A stretch of DNA of 64,000 nt, taken from positions 1,240,001 through 1,304,000 of the forward strand of contig LATX02000001.1 of NCBI GenBank assembly GCA_001466705.2, given 5' to 3'. A program made the position numbers and the translations under genes. The notes beneath the pieces are model-generated. The model did no database searches. It was given only the letters and a program-made list of their open reading frames with translations, and was not told the origin of the DNA. Position 1 is the stretch's first letter. Every line of letters starts with the position of its first letter. This DNA comes from Moniliophthora roreri (lineage: Eukaryota; Basidiomycota; Agaricomycetes; Agaricales; Marasmiaceae). Of this stretch, positions 36,186 to 49,020 are shown piece after piece.

Positions 36186-36495
36186 TAGGTTGACTCGAGT
36201 CGGTCGTATCTTGGGAAATATACCATGGACAAGTTGTTGTACTGTACACTAACAACGCGTTTATAAAGTGTCGCTGCACATCACAATTATGAACAAAGGG
36301 TAAATCCAATAACGAACAAGAAAAAAGAATAGCTACAGTGGTACGTGATAAGCCTTGTCGTGCAATACAGAGCATACGATAGCAAGATAAGCAAGATAAA
36401 ACGAATTTAGGGTCAAAAAATAACAAAAAGAGGAGGGATACAAGACTGAGAGATTTAAGAGACGAGAGAGCGTCCACGTGAATAAAAATACATAT
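36186..36495. other. Intergenic, 310 bp between convergent LSM1 and Spp1 genes
   Basis: Probable 3' UTRs of both genes. Nothing else recognised. Confidence 0.45.
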
Positions 36496-39400
36496 CTATG
36501 TAGGGGCTTTTCTCTTCTTCCCCTTCTTGCTCGCCGCGGTATCGCCATTGACTTTGCGTTTTGCGGTCCCAGTACTGCCGTGATGTTGCTTGTTACTAGA
36601 CTTGAGGGGTGCGGGAGGCTCAGCCTCCTCATCTCCATCTGTCAGGTTCTCGATATGCTTGCGTATCTCCCGTTCTTTCGTCGTCAGCTTGGCAAGAGCA
36701 TCCTCCTTCTTCTCCTTCTCCTTTGCCACGTCTTTTGCGCGCAACCCCTGCCATCTATGACAAGAGTCAGTATCTGCCGAATCCGTTTTATGAAAAGAAA
36801 AGATCACTCACCCCGCATGACGATCACAATGTTGATCGCCTCTACACCACCACTCTCCTCCTTCAGCCTCGCCAGCAACATCAGGGGTCGTATCCATTTT
36901 ATCCTCGTCTCCGTCCTCCTCATCAGCTGCTTCCTTGTCTGGAGAAGTATTATACGACTCCAACACTCCACTTCCATAATCCGCCCAATCCTCGTCTGAA
37001 AAGCACAATCTCTGATCCCATCCACATTCTTCCACTCTATCCGCCCTCTCCGTTGCCAACCTCACCAGCTTTTCTCTCCAAAGTATAATCTCCATTCCCT
37101 TCTTCAGCTCCTCACGGACCTTGTTAATATCATCCAACAACCCATTCAATCTCTCCACCTCCCTCTCCGTAGCCGTCTTTTTCGGTTTCACCTCTTTTAT
37201 GACAGGTACATGCGACCCGGTGTCCTCTGAAACGACACGGACAAGCCCTTCACGCTTCTCGGCATTCTTGACAGCCTTCCATAATTTCTGCTTGTCGCCG
37301 CCCTGCCGGATAAAGGTATCAACACGTTTGCTGATGTTCTTCATTCCACATTCGTCGCTACAATACTTGGAGTAGGTCCGGGCCGGTTTATGACATGCCT
37401 TTGGAGAATCTGGGTCGGGTTGTAAAAGACCAAATAGGCAGCGGGGTTTGTATGTCGTTTGGAGTTTACGTTCTGGGTGTTCTGCAGTAGCACGTGTTAT
37501 CAATACTACACACAGCGAAGAAACGGAAACACACGCACTAGCAATACAAACAGGACACACAAACTGATCCACCAAATCGACTTCTTGATCCGGGATTTCG
37601 ACGCATTGTGTGTGGTACCACTCGTCGCATCTGTCATGTCAACCAACCATCGATCATTATCACGAAATCACAGGAAACAAGGGAGATACCCACGAGTCAC
37701 AAGCAATCATGCTCCTATCCTCATCATACTTGGTCTGGCAAACACAATAAAGCTTATCATCGTCTTCCTCCTCGGCCTCGGGTTCTTCTGGTGCCTCTTG
37801 TGCAACAGAGGCAGACCGCGAGCGCTCAGCATCAGCAACGGCACTTGCCCTGCCGATGGGAGGCGTTCCTTTACCACCCACCTTATTCGCAGGCGCAGGC
37901 GTAGGTGTCGTTGTAGCAGGTGAACGAATGATATTCCCGTTTGAATCCCGAGGTTTGGGTTTAGGACCGGGTTTCGCTCGAGGTTTCGCTACTGCAGGTG
38001 CTTCCGTGACCGGGGTGGCCGCTGCCGCTGCGCGTCCCTTGGGTTTGTGTGCAGTCTGTAATAATAATGAAGTAGAGTTTAGTATGTGTCGATCGATCGT
38101 TAATGAAAAACACACATACCTTGCGCTTCTTCCCCGCCTGACTAGCCTGCACACTAGTCTTGCTAGCGGTGGGAGCAGCAGGAGGTGGCATTGAATCCCT
38201 GTCTTTATCTCTGTCCCCAGGTAGGCTCACACTTACACTAGGTGAACGGAACTTGGGTGACGACGCTGACGCAGATGTAGATGCAACAGGCGAATTCAAC
38301 TTGTCCTTTTCCCTTTCCTTTTCCTCCTCCTTTCTCTTCTTGACCACTTCCGAAATCGACATCTTTGGCCGATCATCGACAAGTGAAAGTAGTTCATCTT
38401 CCACGTCGACTTCCATTGCCTTTTCCTTGTCGTCCTCTTTCTGCTCCTCAGGATCACAAAGAGCTTCTTCCACCAACTCGTCAACATCCATGTCATTGTC
38501 TTCTTCCTTTGCGGGAGTATCCTCAAGCAACTCTTGTTCAAGAGCTGTGACCGCATCTTCAGGTTCGACAACAACACGAGTCGGACTCGAGCTCTTGCTT
38601 TTGCTCGTTGAGACATGCCTGACGGTAGAGGTGATAGGTGATGGAGGTGTAGGCGTCGGTGAGGGAGATCGAGGTCGTTTACCATGGGTGCTATCGTCAC
38701 CAAAGTGCTCTAAAAACCACTCATGAGCATCGTCTTCAGCCGGTCTCGTGGAGGCAGCAGGTTGTGACGAGTGTGATGGCGGCGGCGGCGCGGGAGAAGG
38801 TGCATGGGTTACCGCTGGTAGTGGCGGCTGAACGGGCGTCGATGGTTTTGACACTTGTCGAGCGTGTATAGGATTATTAAAATCTTCCTTTCTAACTACC
38901 ACCTCGTTCGATGTCCTTGACCTCGACTTTTTCTTTTTTTCAGGCGGTTCCAAGGATACACCTGGCAGTGAGTGTGGCTGTAGATGTGATTCCATGGATA
39001 CGGATATCGGTTTCCGCGGAAGAGGTGCCGGCGGAGACTGCGCCTTGCTTACTGTCACCTTTGGGGGTTCGACAGACTGTGCCTTGATAAAATTCGGGGA
39101 AGATGAAGTCGATAGGACCGGGGTAGACGGTAATGCGGAAGATTCTCTTCTTTCCTGTTTGACGCGATCTAACGCCATGTCTTGGTCGTGGTGGCGAGCA
39201 GCCAGAGCACGACCTACATGGCTGCCTGGAGGTGATCGACGACCAACGGGAACTGGGACGGGAGGTGACCGGCGACCATGTCCGTGGAGGTGGACGTGGG
39301 TGTGTACGGAAGAAGGCGGTGATCGACGAGCCCCAGCGGCAGGGCTGACAACGCGGTGATGGGGAGTGTGGTGTTCTCGTGATGAAGGTCGGTGATGGGA

Positions 39401-40483
39401 TTGGGATTGGGGTTGGGGTAATGATTGAGTGTGGGATTGCTGATGATGTTGGTGCTGTTGATGGAGGTGTTGATGGGAATGTTGAGGCTGCGGCGTCGGA
39501 TGACCACCGGTAAGGAACCCAATAGAGTTTTTGGGTCTATCATCTGTTGTGGAGACGGGTTCTGGACGTTTGGGAGGAGGGTCTTGATCATGTACCGGAT
39601 CATAGCTGTACCCTGATGAACCCGGTTTTCTTCGAGTGACAGCGATAGCGTCGACATTGGGAGTTGATGATTGTGGAATGCCGCCAAAGCCAAGGGTACC
39701 CGGTGCCATCAACTCGCGGTCCTTGCGAATGCGAGAGTCGACGTCGGGGTCGCTGGCAAGATGGTCTGAATGACGACGTTTCTTTGCGACAGAAGTCGAG
39801 CTGGATGGTGAATACATGTCATCTTCAGAATGAAGCGGCTGAGGCGGTAAACGCGAAACGTCTCTGGGTGACCTGGATAATGAGGGTGAATACGAGGTAG
39901 GGGATAATAAATGACTAATCTGTTGAGAGGTTGTGGCGGAAGGAGTGGGATCTGAAGGCGGTTGAGAAGACACCTGAGCTCTTGGCCTTGATAGGGGGGG
40001 AGAAAGGGTATCTGAATGGGGAGAACGAGATGGATAACTGAGGATGGCTTCTCGATGGTGCTGACGTTGCTGACGCTGTCGTTTATAAAATAAGTCTTGC
40101 TGTTCTTGCTGCCAATGAGCAGCTTGAACCTGTTTTTCGCGATGTTCCCGTTCCCGTTCTCGTTCCCTTGTCCTCTCCTTCTCTCGCTGCTCCCCTTCCC
40201 GTTCTACTTGGCGGTCGTTGGCTATATTTGACGGATGAGAATATGCAACGACAGGGCTCTGAAGCCGTCTCCGTTCTTGGTCAGCAGCATGGACAAGAGC
40301 CTCAAGGTTGAGTTTGGATGATTGCGACGACGATGAAGGTGACGAAGACGATGCCTGCTGCTGCTGCTGTTGATAGTGATTCCTTGTTAAGTGAGGAGCA
40401 AGCAATACGGGTTCTGGTATGATCCTGGGCTCAGAGGAAGGAGGTTTTGGGTCCTCTGAGCACAGGAGGGATGAGATGTTCAT
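36496..40483 (-). CDS. Spp1/CFP1-like PHD finger protein of the Set1/COMPASS complex
   Basis: Chromatin protein predicted to recruit the H3K4 methyltransferase complex. The first exon (40483 to about 38120) encodes some 780 residues of low-complexity, His/Gln/Ser/Pro-rich and highly charged sequence. After an intron and a Pro/Ala/Lys linker comes a PHD finger (LYCVCQTKYDEDRSMIACD, then DEWYHTQCVEIP and VDQFVCPVC) with Cys4-His-Cys3 ligands. The C-terminal part is the Spp1-type second zinc region (CLFGLLQPDPDSPKACHKPA, YSKYCSDECGMKNISKRVD), a coiled coil (ERLNGLLDDINKVREELKKG) and WCRGDQHCDRHAGWQGLRAK. Ends at 36496. Yeast Spp1 is much shorter; the long N-terminus is the odd feature. Confidence 0.85.
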
Positions 40484-41132
40484 GAGCAGGAGTCAACAAG
40501 CGTGATGACCACCGTGCCGGTCGAGGTTGTAGTCTAGAGATTCAAGGGGCAATTCTTAGTCATCACATGACAAAACAGGCAAGTATAACACATAGTACTG
40601 GTATAACTAGTTACAATCCGAGTTACTGCGTATGTATTTGTACAACCAGACATTGCCCTCGATTGAACTGCCAGCTCTAGAAAGAATTTGACAAAATAAA
40701 CTCAACGACGGCACCCAAGTCTCATTGCTTACTTATTCTCCAGCAACTGTACGGTCTCAAGGTCCTCGATCCACTCCAGTCCTACATAAATTGTAGGCGG
40801 GCGAATCCTCGTCGAGATGCTTTTGAGGTGCTGAAAGAAGATATTAGATCAACGAGAAGGAAATCCGGCTGTGAGCTCACCTGTGGAAAAAATGCGTTGG
40901 AGACCACGAGTTGCACGCTGTCCCTTTTTATATACTCGTGCGTCATGACAAATCGTCATTACGAGAAAGGCCGTCAAAACTATACAGCGTCAAGTGGCTT
41001 TTCCCCAGGGACCCCGGAACTTGCCGCTCAAACTCTGCTTGCAGCGTCCACTCACCACCGCCAACAAAAAAAAAGTTCTAGGAAAGCTTTCCTTCGCCAA
41101 ATCGGCATATCCACACAGCCCCGTCAACAACC
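40484..41132. other. Intergenic, 649 bp, divergent promoters
   Basis: Upstream of both the Spp1-like and Stm1-like genes. Short frames only. A TATATA stretch is visible near 40928. Confidence 0.4.
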
Positions 41133-42373
41133 ATGTCGTCGGTGGCTTCTAAAAACCCTTTTGCTCTCTTGGACGAAGGTAAATCATCAAACTTTTTTAA
41201 GCAATTCTTCTTTATCGTCCTCTCAATCTTTTCATTTGTCTCAAACAGCAGGTGATGACGGTGAGATCTCTTCACCTCCCGCTCCAGCTCCCAAGAAGAC
41301 CACTGCCCCTTCTGCTCCCACACCTCCCACCAACAAGGACAACCAAAAGGCTCGTACAGGTCCTGCTTCACGAGGTGGCATGTACTATCAACGCGGAGGC
41401 GCCAGGTCCAGAGATCAATCAGGCAACCCAAATCAAAACGGCGTAGAAGACCCTGACGCTGCTCCCAGAAAGTGTACGCATCGATCATCTTTCATCATCC
41501 AATAATCTCTGATCGATTCGATCGATAGTCGAGGGCCGTGGTCGTGGACGCGGTGGTGGTGGTCGTGGTGCCCCACGAGGCGGTCGTCGCCCTTTTGACA
41601 GACACAGTGCAACCGGCAAGACGTGCGTCAATCGTTTACTATATAACATTGACTGTCTAACCTATTATATCTTTTTTTCTTTTGCTACAGCGACTCTGAC
41701 AAGAAAATTCACCAGGGTTGGGGCGGAGATGACGGCAATACCGAACTCCAGGCCGAAGCGGCCGCTTCCAAGGACGCCGCCGCCGAAGGCGCAGCAACCG
41801 GTGGTGAATGGGGTGCAGATGGCGCTACCAATGCTGACGCTTGGGCTGCCCCTGCAGACACTCCAGCCGATGGTGATAAACCCGCTGGTGAGGAAGGTTC
41901 CGGTTCCCGTCCTCCTCGCAAGGAAGAAGAAGAGGACAACACCCTCACTCTCGACCAATATCTCGCTCAGCAGAAGGAGAAGGACGCTGTCGTTCCCAAA
42001 CCTGAATTGAGAAAGGTCGAAGGTGCTGATTTCGGGGATGCTGTTGCTCTCCAAAAGGGTGGTGAAGACGAGGCTTACTTTGTTGGCAAGGTACGCAGGG
42101 GTTGCTGCGTCGCTTCTTCAATTAGTTGGTACTTGTTACTCACCATCACTGCAGACCAAGACCGTACCCAAGGCCCGTGCCAAGAAGGAAGAAAAAGTCT
42201 ACCTCGAAATCGACGCTCGATTCGATCGTCCTGGTCGTGGAGGTCGCGGAGGCCGTGGTGACAGAGGTAGAGGTGATCGTGGTGGTGGAAGGGGTGGTAA
42301 CCGCAACAGCCGTGGTGACAGTGCACCCACATTCAATGTCGACGATGAGGCAGCCTTCCCATCGCTTTCTTGA
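41133..42373 (+). CDS. STM1: Stm1/HABP4-SERBP1 family ribosome-associated protein
   Basis: RNA-binding factor that occupies the mRNA channel of idle 80S ribosomes. From the ATG at 41133 the N-terminus MSSVASKNPFALLDEG is the Stm1_N signature. Further exons give ARTGPASRGGMYYQRGG, an RGG-rich exon (FEGRGRGRGGGGRGAPRGGR), then DSDKKIHQGWGGDDG, the HABP4 box around DNTLTLDQYLAQQKEK and LRKVEGADFGDAVALQKG, and a second RGG block (RPGRGGRGGRGDRGRG) ending in DDEAAFPSLS at 42373. Five short introns. Order of domains matches fungal Stm1 with an extra RGG tail as in SERBP1. Confidence 0.87.
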
Positions 42374-42797
42374 TCGTACGGACAATCAGTCGCAGACACA
42401 ACACAGACACAGAGATACAACGAATACAAAGTCTTTACCCGAATCCCTATGTTGTTCTATACCTCCCCCTCTTTTTCTTGCTTTCATTTTGCTTCGGCTA
42501 TGTATGTATCATGATCTCCCACGAATGAATCTATGATATGTATATGCTGCGTTGCAGAGTGAACAGGTACTTTTGATCCTGAATGCAAAAGTGTCATTGT
42601 GATAGAAAAATATGAATTACAAAATGGGTATGCACAGCAAGGATGAACACATTAAATACAACAGACGACTGAGGACGAGACGGAAAACAACAGCAAAGCA
42701 AAGATCAAGAACACTTTGGGATCCTCGATAAAAGTAGCCTGCATGGGGTAACACGAAGGACCCTGGAAAGACGTATGGACGGTATCAAGAATTTGTT
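42374..42797. other. Intergenic, 424 bp
   Basis: 3' UTR region of the Stm1-like gene and of the convergent small membrane protein gene. Nothing else recognised. Confidence 0.4.
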
Positions 42798-43498
42798 TTA
42801 GTGAATCCTTAGATGTCGATGTCGAGCTATGATAGCAGTTACAGTCAACGACTGCAGGTCCCGAGAAGAAAGACAACAACCTTGGACAGTAGACACCTCA
42901 GTGTCTGATAAAATTGAAACGGGCTTGGCTAGTTGGTTTTCAAAGCGATATTGCACGATAGACTCGGTAATCGACTATTCACGCAGTAAATCGGGGTGCA
43001 ACGAAAGATACTGAAGAGATAGCGACGTACGAGAATCTGCCTCTCCAACTTCTGCACGTCGTTATACCAGATGGCAATGTCGAGCACCACACTTGGGTGA
43101 ACACCTAGGTATATTTTCCATATCGAGAAAGTAGCATCGAGCTCGAGAGATTTCATGCGTATCTGCGATGCTCTCTTCTTTGACCTGCGATAATCAACAA
43201 CATTTGGGTAATGCACAGGGAAAGAGTGCACACACTTGAGTCGTTTTCGTGCAATCTCTTCGGCCGCGTAAAGGGACAATTCACCCAAGGCGTGTGAGTG
43301 ATTGAAGTAGAGATTGTCGAGGTTTCGTTCCTTGCCATTCAATTCATACACTGTGAGGCATGGGTAGAAAAGGCGAAAGTGATTCCAAAGCGCGACGGCG
43401 ATGAAGGAGATGATGAAGAAGGCGATGAAGTATGTGAGATGGCTGGTATTGGACTCGCAGATGATTTGCGAAGTGAAGTTAGCTGCTGGGACGACCAT
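42798..43498 (-). CDS. Small single-pass membrane protein, WKIYLGVHP family, copy 1 (intact)
   Basis: Function unknown; first of five related loci. From the ATG at 43498: a short N-terminus (NFTSQIICESNTSHL), one membrane segment (YFIAFFIISFIAVALW), then FYPCLTVYELNGKERNLDNL and LGELSLYAAEEIARKRL. A phase-2 intron (about 43185-43237) leads to SKKRASQIRMKSLELDATF and IWKIYLGVHPSVVLDIAIWY, then NDVQKLERQIL. A phase-0 intron (about 42963-43032) leads to ITESIVQYRFENQLAKPV and a unique tail ending at 42798. An upstream ATG at 43525 adds nine residues. CpG content here is normal, unlike the next two copies. Confidence 0.65.
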
Positions 43499-44029
43499 TA
43501 AGAGTCTGGATGGGCTGGATGGCACTACATTTACAGCTTTGAAGGCTTTCGTAGAACATAGATCCCAATTTTGGAAATGCTTACACGCTTTGCCTGACTC
43601 ATCTCCCTGATTGGCTGTTGCTTTTTTGGGAGCTCAAAGCACTGCCTCGCTTCCCTTTCCCCCCCGTCTCCTACAAGACACGTACATCTAGCCACTTTTC
43701 TGCACCAGTTCAAGTGATTCATTGTTTGTCAAAGAGGCGCTGTTGTCAGCTGCATGCCAAAAAGGCTTCTGAACAAATCACTCAAAATCACGGAGCAACT
43801 GTTTTGGAGTTGTAATGGGAAACATTTTCCACTGACTTTTTGTGTCAACAAACATGGAATGCATGATCACTAGCTGGTGCATAAACCAAAGCTTCTTTCT
43901 AGTCCTGACCATTTTCTGATCTACAATGGTTGACAGTGAGTTTGTCACATTGTCAAGTAAAATCACACCTAAAGCTCTCTGTTTTATCTCTTGCATATTA
44001 CATATTCAAGCCATGTTATCAACACTCCA

Positions 44030-44690
44030 CTTTGCTCCAGACCAGCCTCATCAACAACACTGGTCATGGTGCTATGGCTTTGAATTCAAGTCTGAGTGTA
44101 GCCAGTTGGGCTTCAAATTGATATTGAGTGATAGACTCAGTATTAGACTATTGTCACAGAGAATGAAAACCAATTGCGCAATGAAAAGAGATCAAGAGAG
44201 TGGGTACTCACTTTAATATCATGCTCAAGGCTTTCCATGTCATTGTAACAATTGTCCATCTCAGGTACAATCTTAGGGTGGAAGCCAAAGTATGTCTTCC
44301 AAATAGATGTTGATATTGCATCCAATTCAAGAGACCTTGCACATATATGTGATACTCAGTTCTTTAAGTTGTGCATATATAGATTGGTGAGGGTTAGGAT
44401 CAGAGTTGAAGTGCACATACACAATTCTCCTGCATGATACATCCACCAGCTTGACTGAGTATGTCAGCAGCTGTTTGAACATTGGAGCATGTTTCTAGTA
44501 GAGGTTATCAAGACTGTTCCTTGTCATCCAGAATTGACACAACAAGGCAAGAGTATTGAGAGCAAAAGTGTTTCCAAAGGATAATGCCAGTAAAAAATGT
44601 AAAGACAATGATACCAGGGAAGATGTAGGCAGTATCAGACTTACAGGCAAGTTGCAAAGTAGTGTCCTATAGAGAAACAGTAGGTGGGGT
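44030..44690 (-). pseudogene. WKIYLGVHP family, copy 2 (decayed)
   Basis: Minus-strand reading gives the family parts in order: membrane segment (YIFPGIIVFTFFTGIILW), YSCLVVSILDDKEQ, then a 2-base loss relative to the family before SLDNLY, a TAG, KHAPMFKQLLTYSVKL, an intron position, ARSLELDAIS, IWKTYFGFHPKIVPEM, NDMESLEHDIK, a phase-0 intron and ESITQYQFEAQLA. The exon-2 start has TGA (44356-44358) where relatives have Arg (KN-stop versus KNR), compatible with CGA to TGA change. Lies in the CpG-poor block. Confidence 0.65.
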
Positions 44691-46409
44691 GGCCATCAAT
44701 CTAGTGAATGAGGACCAGTTGAGACTGCCACACATTGGAGAATCCTTTAAATATGAAGAAGGATTCAGGGCTTATTCCCTTAGTACATATTCAGCTTTGC
44801 TCATTGGACATACTGGTTTGATGCTATTCCAGACAAAACCCAAATACAGTAAAATACCCAATGGGTATGTTCCTATATTTTGACAAAGTTCCTGACGAAA
44901 TGTTAATGCAACTTTGCTGTTACGTACCTGGGTGAGAGATACATTTAATTCAGGGAATTGCCAAAGTAGGATTATCATTGTCAGCCAATTCGACCAATTT
45001 CCTGCAAGTCCCACACTTTCTGTCACTTGTTTACCTCTCATCACCTTCTGAATGCACTACTAAACTGAAATGTCACAATCTTGCATTTTCTCTATGTTGT
45101 ATGTGACCTGCTCATGTGGATGCAGGTTCAGTCAAGGCACTATACCACTTCTGCTCCATGGCACTGAACAGCACTGACCTATTTTTGTTTCTAGATCCTC
45201 TAATAGGAATATATCTACTGATGTATTACATCTATCTGGTCAATGTTACTTCATACTGGGCAGATATGTATTTCTATGGATTTTCACACATACCCAGCAT
45301 CCCAAAAAAAGAAGAAATGCATGCCTCCATGCAAGACCACCAATACTCCACCAATTCTAACAGATTATTTTAAGCGATTCGCTAAATTGACTGAGTTAGG
45401 TTTTATTTTGAGCCATGGTAGTTTGATGGGTGTAATTTATGAAAGCTCTAATCACCATACCCAATTTCATTATGACCTCAGGTCACCACTTGCTGCTATG
45501 TAGAGCCAACTTGGAACATCAACAGATTCAGCACACTACATGAGAACTTGAAGTGCTTCAACTCTGTGGCAGCCTCCTCTGGGAAACTGCCTGAGGAATC
45601 TGTAAAATACAGTAGATATCACAATTGACAATTTGCATGCAAACCCAAAGCTTCCTTTCAATCTCCATGCATGAGAAGCAGACAAAAAGGCACATCAAGA
45701 ATAGTTCAGATTCCTCCAATCTCCCTTACCTGCCTCCATACCTCCCCAATTGTCTTCAAAACTGTTGACAGACATGCTAGAAGGATTTATACACCAATAT
45801 ATGTTGCCAGAAACTGCCATACCATTTGTGATTATCTCACCTTGCCAATTAGAGATTTTTTTTCTCATGCAACACTCTACCAAGCGAGATAGATGTCTCT
45901 GAGTCCATTGCTGAGTGCAACCTTAATTAGTGAATGAGGTTGAGAAAAAATTTTAAAGACCAAGCAGAGTAGAGCAGGAGAAACTTTTCACATGTTCATT
46001 CTCACCATTTACAGGGTCTGTTCAAGTTGAATGGTGATTGGTATGCATAATAATTCCCTGCTCTGGATCTTGACAATATCAGAAATGATCCTGGGGTGCT
46101 GGAATGTCCCCTTTATCAGAGATACATTCTGTTGATTTATAATAGACCCTGGGATATTTCATGACCACAATAGAGCTTAGGGCAAAACAATGGCACATAT
46201 TTGATTCACCTCTGTGTAGTATCCTTCAGCTCCATCACATGTAGATGCAACTGTACAACAAATGTACATAGTAACATAAATGTCAAAACTTCTTTTATCA
46301 ATCACTTTTAGACACAAAGAGCAAAAGCACATGGTTCTGAAAAAGAGCAACATGGGACAACAGGATGACATCAGACTTTCACTGTGGTTGGTATGAAAGA
46401 TTGGGTACA
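44691..46409. other. CpG-poor stretch, 1.7 kb, no intact gene
   Basis: Contains hydrophobic short frames on both strands, for example a minus-strand frame at 45044-44772 with GTYPLGILLYLGFVWNSIK, which continues past a stop as SSYLKDSPMCGSLNWSSF. These look like remains of one or more membrane-protein genes but I cannot assign a family. No terminal repeats recognised. Confidence 0.4.
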
Positions 46410-46439
46410 AAATACATAGGCCAGGATATTGTGTTGTAA

Positions 46440-47005
46440 GAGCTTCAAAATGATATCAAGAGATGGATTTGGTGACAAAATGTTCACCAAGAGTCAATAA
46501 GAATGAAAAAGTAAAAATAAGTCTGCTACTAACCAGTATTTCTCTCTGCAATTTCTTCACATTGTTATGCCAAGTAGTAATGTTGGTGACCATCCTGAGG
46601 TGTACACCTAAGTATATGTTCCATAGCATAAATGAGGTCATTTCTAATCAAAGGGATTTCACACAGGCATGAGAAATTCTATCTTCTAAGCTATATAAAT
46701 TGAAGTTATCAGTAATGGCTTTTGGGATCTTCAAATGCATGCACTCAATTTTGCATTGTGTGTGATATTCTCCAGCTCTGTCATGAATGACAGTAGCTGC
46801 TGAATACTTGGGGCATGTTTGAAGTAGAGACCATCAAGATACTCTTTCTTGTCATTCAAATCCAATATGATAGCACATAGGTATCAAGGGTGAAGACAAT
46901 GAAGGATATAAGGGCAACCAGGCCATAAAGGAGGTAGCTAGCATTAGACTCATCACAGATGGGTTGGGAAATATAGTTAGTTATTGATATGTCCATTAGA
47001 GACTG
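46440..47005 (-). pseudogene. WKIYLGVHP family, copy 3 (decayed)
   Basis: Starts like copy 1 (MDISITNYISQPICDESNAS, then LLYGLVALISFIVFTL as membrane segment). A frameshift follows before YLCAIILDLNDKKEYLDGLY, FKHAPSIQQLLSFMTELENI. The second exon has SHACVKSL, a stop, LEMTSFMLWNIYLGVHLRMV and NNVKKLQREIL; the third has KSIS-stop-YHFEAL matching ESITQYRFEAQL. A longer upstream open frame reaches 47119. Clearly non-functional. Confidence 0.65.
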
Positions 47006-47611
47006 AATCATGTACAAGGCCAGTTGCCCAATGACTAGGGCATAATGATGATTAAGAGCTCCTTTGGTATCCAATCCTGGTGCAGTAAGGCAGGGTATCA
47101 CAAGCAAAAGTACTGCCAAACCAGTAAGGTGATAGATGGCACTGGAGGAGAAAATACTGAAGCAGAGGAGATAGTTGGGTTCACAAGTGTGTCAATATTG
47201 AAGCTAATCCAATGGAGGTGGCATTGTGTCCACCTTCCAAGCAACACAGATGGAAACCACTATTGCACATATACCCTGTTACTGCCTCAAGGTGAGCACA
47301 TAAGAACAACTCTTAAAAATGTGCCTGTATTATCCAAATGAGGTGCAAGATAAGGGATTGAATGAGTTCTTGACATTCTAGGAAACCAAATATGAAAGTG
47401 AGCATAGCAGAAAATGATCTGTTCAACAGAAAATAAGATTATGCAGTGGAAAATGCTAAGCCTGGAATATGAGATTTGAATAAACTAGAGAAAATGCTAA
47501 TTACCACAGTTGCATTACATAATTGCAATCAACAATGGGAAGGATATGCATGGAAACAGTAATCACTAGGCCTGTGACATGCCTCTACATGACAAGCAAG
47601 CTGAGTACTAA
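47006..47611. other. CpG-poor intergenic stretch left of the Harbinger element
   Basis: Eroded sequence between copy 3 of the membrane-protein family and the transposon end. Short frames only; ends with the left TAA target duplication (47609-47611). Confidence 0.4.
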
Positions 47612-47641
47612 GGGCCTGTTTGGTGGCACCAGGAAGGAACC
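47612..47641 (+). repeat. Left terminal inverted repeat of the Harbinger element
   Basis: Thirty bases identical to the reverse complement of 51059-51088; begins GGGCCTGTTTGG. Confidence 0.92.
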
Positions 47642-47865
47642 TGGACCACACCAAAATTGAGCCATACAGCTGGTCCAGTCCATGTGAACGTCAGTGCTGA
47701 GTAATCCACTGGGTCCAGGAGGAAGAATACTGTTTGGTGGCACCACTCTTCCCTGTCACACCCAGTGTTCACCTGTGGCATCTCATTATCCTCACGTTCT
47801 TTACCATTTCTGTCAATCATTTTACCACACATTCATTATTCCCTTGATTCTCGACATCTCAACAT

Positions 47866-49020
47866 ATGGGGCACAGCAAGAAGTCTGCCAATGATGACAG
47901 TGGAGCCACACAGGATTCCTTCAAGACTAGGTGCAATTGGACAGAGGAAGAAGATGCTGTGATAATAGATGAGTTGCATATACAGAAGGATGCTGGGAAA
48001 CAGGCTCAAAGTGGATGGAAGCCAGGTGTATGGAAGATGGTTAGAGAGCGGTTAGAACAGGATGTGGACATTTCAGATCCCCCAAAGACAGAGGATAAAT
48101 GTCAGGATCACTGGAGTAGCAAGGTATGTTTATTTCCTCTTCTTTTGACTTGTAGTAATTATTTTCATGGTAGCTTAAGAAGGACTAGAAGAATGTCCAT
48201 AACCTATCCTCACAATCTGGCTTTGGCTTCTGTCTGCAGACAAAAAGGGTATCTGCCACACCTGAGGTCTGGGCCCAAAGGTGTGTCATCTAGTTATAGC
48301 ACCTTTCTGTTGACTAATACCCTTGTAGAGCAACTTGTACAATACCAGGCACTGGCACAAGCACTGTTATCCTCACTATGATGACATGCTCTACATTAAT
48401 GAGGGTATTATGGCAACAGGAGATGGTGCTTTTTATCCTGCTTTGCCTCTCCAGCCATCATCCAAGTCCTAAGAGCCTGCAGAGCCTTCACAGGCCACTC
48501 TGCAGCCAGCTGCAGAGTCAGTATCTCAGTTGCAGCCAGATGAAAGCTCTCAGCCTTTGTCAGCCACATTAACAACTCTCCTACTACTAGCACTACTAAA
48601 TCTGGTGCTGAGCATGAGAGCAATGTGAGTACTTTCCTTAAGTTCACCACCTGACTGTACTAACTCTACCAGTCTGACTCAGATGATTCTCCTGTCTCTA
48701 CACCTGTGAATGTGCATAGTCAGCACCAGACTCCTGCAGCTTCACATAGCTCACATTGTGGTCACCATTGTTGAGGCCCTGATGCAGTTAGTGATGTTGC
48801 CAGTGCATTATGTGACCTCTCTGCAGGTATGAATGCTGAGACAACTCCTATGAGGCATAAACGGGCTGTCAAGCTACTTGAGGATGACAATGAGTTTTCC
48901 AATGAGGACTTCTCCAAAATCTGCACTCTTTTCAGTGAGAATACTGGTACAATGGACATGTTTGCTGCTATCTCTACCAAACGTTGTCGTACTGCATTCC
49001 TTCAGAACAAACTTCTATAA
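47866..49020 (+). pseudogene. Harbinger Myb/SANT-like DNA-binding protein (decayed)
   Basis: Accessory protein that brings Harbinger transposase to the element ends. From the ATG at 47866 the Myb_DNA-bind_3-type helix set is visible: CNWTEEEDAVIIDEL, GWKPGVWKMVRERLEQD, DKCQDHWSSK, then after an intron LKKD-stop-KNVHNLSSQSGFG (TAG at 48186). Further on, YDDMLYINEGIMATGDGAFY leads to a TAA at 48470 where the frame continues as EPAEPSQATLQPAAESVSQ. The final exon, MRHKRAVKLLEDDNEFSNED, ends at 49020. At least three nonsense positions, so not functional. Confidence 0.8.

Noticed and set aside
38160..38726. 188-codon Ser-rich frame antisense to the Spp1-like gene
   Set aside because: It is the mirror of a low-complexity coding exon; simple repeats keep both strands open.
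44161..44330. Copy 2 of the membrane family read as an intact small protein
   Set aside because: The open part lacks the membrane exon in frame and has a TGA and a 2-base loss upstream, so it is called a pseudogene.
45116..45373. Hydrophobic plus-strand frame in the CpG-poor block
   Set aside because: AT-rich eroded DNA gives hydrophobic frames by chance; no family motif found.
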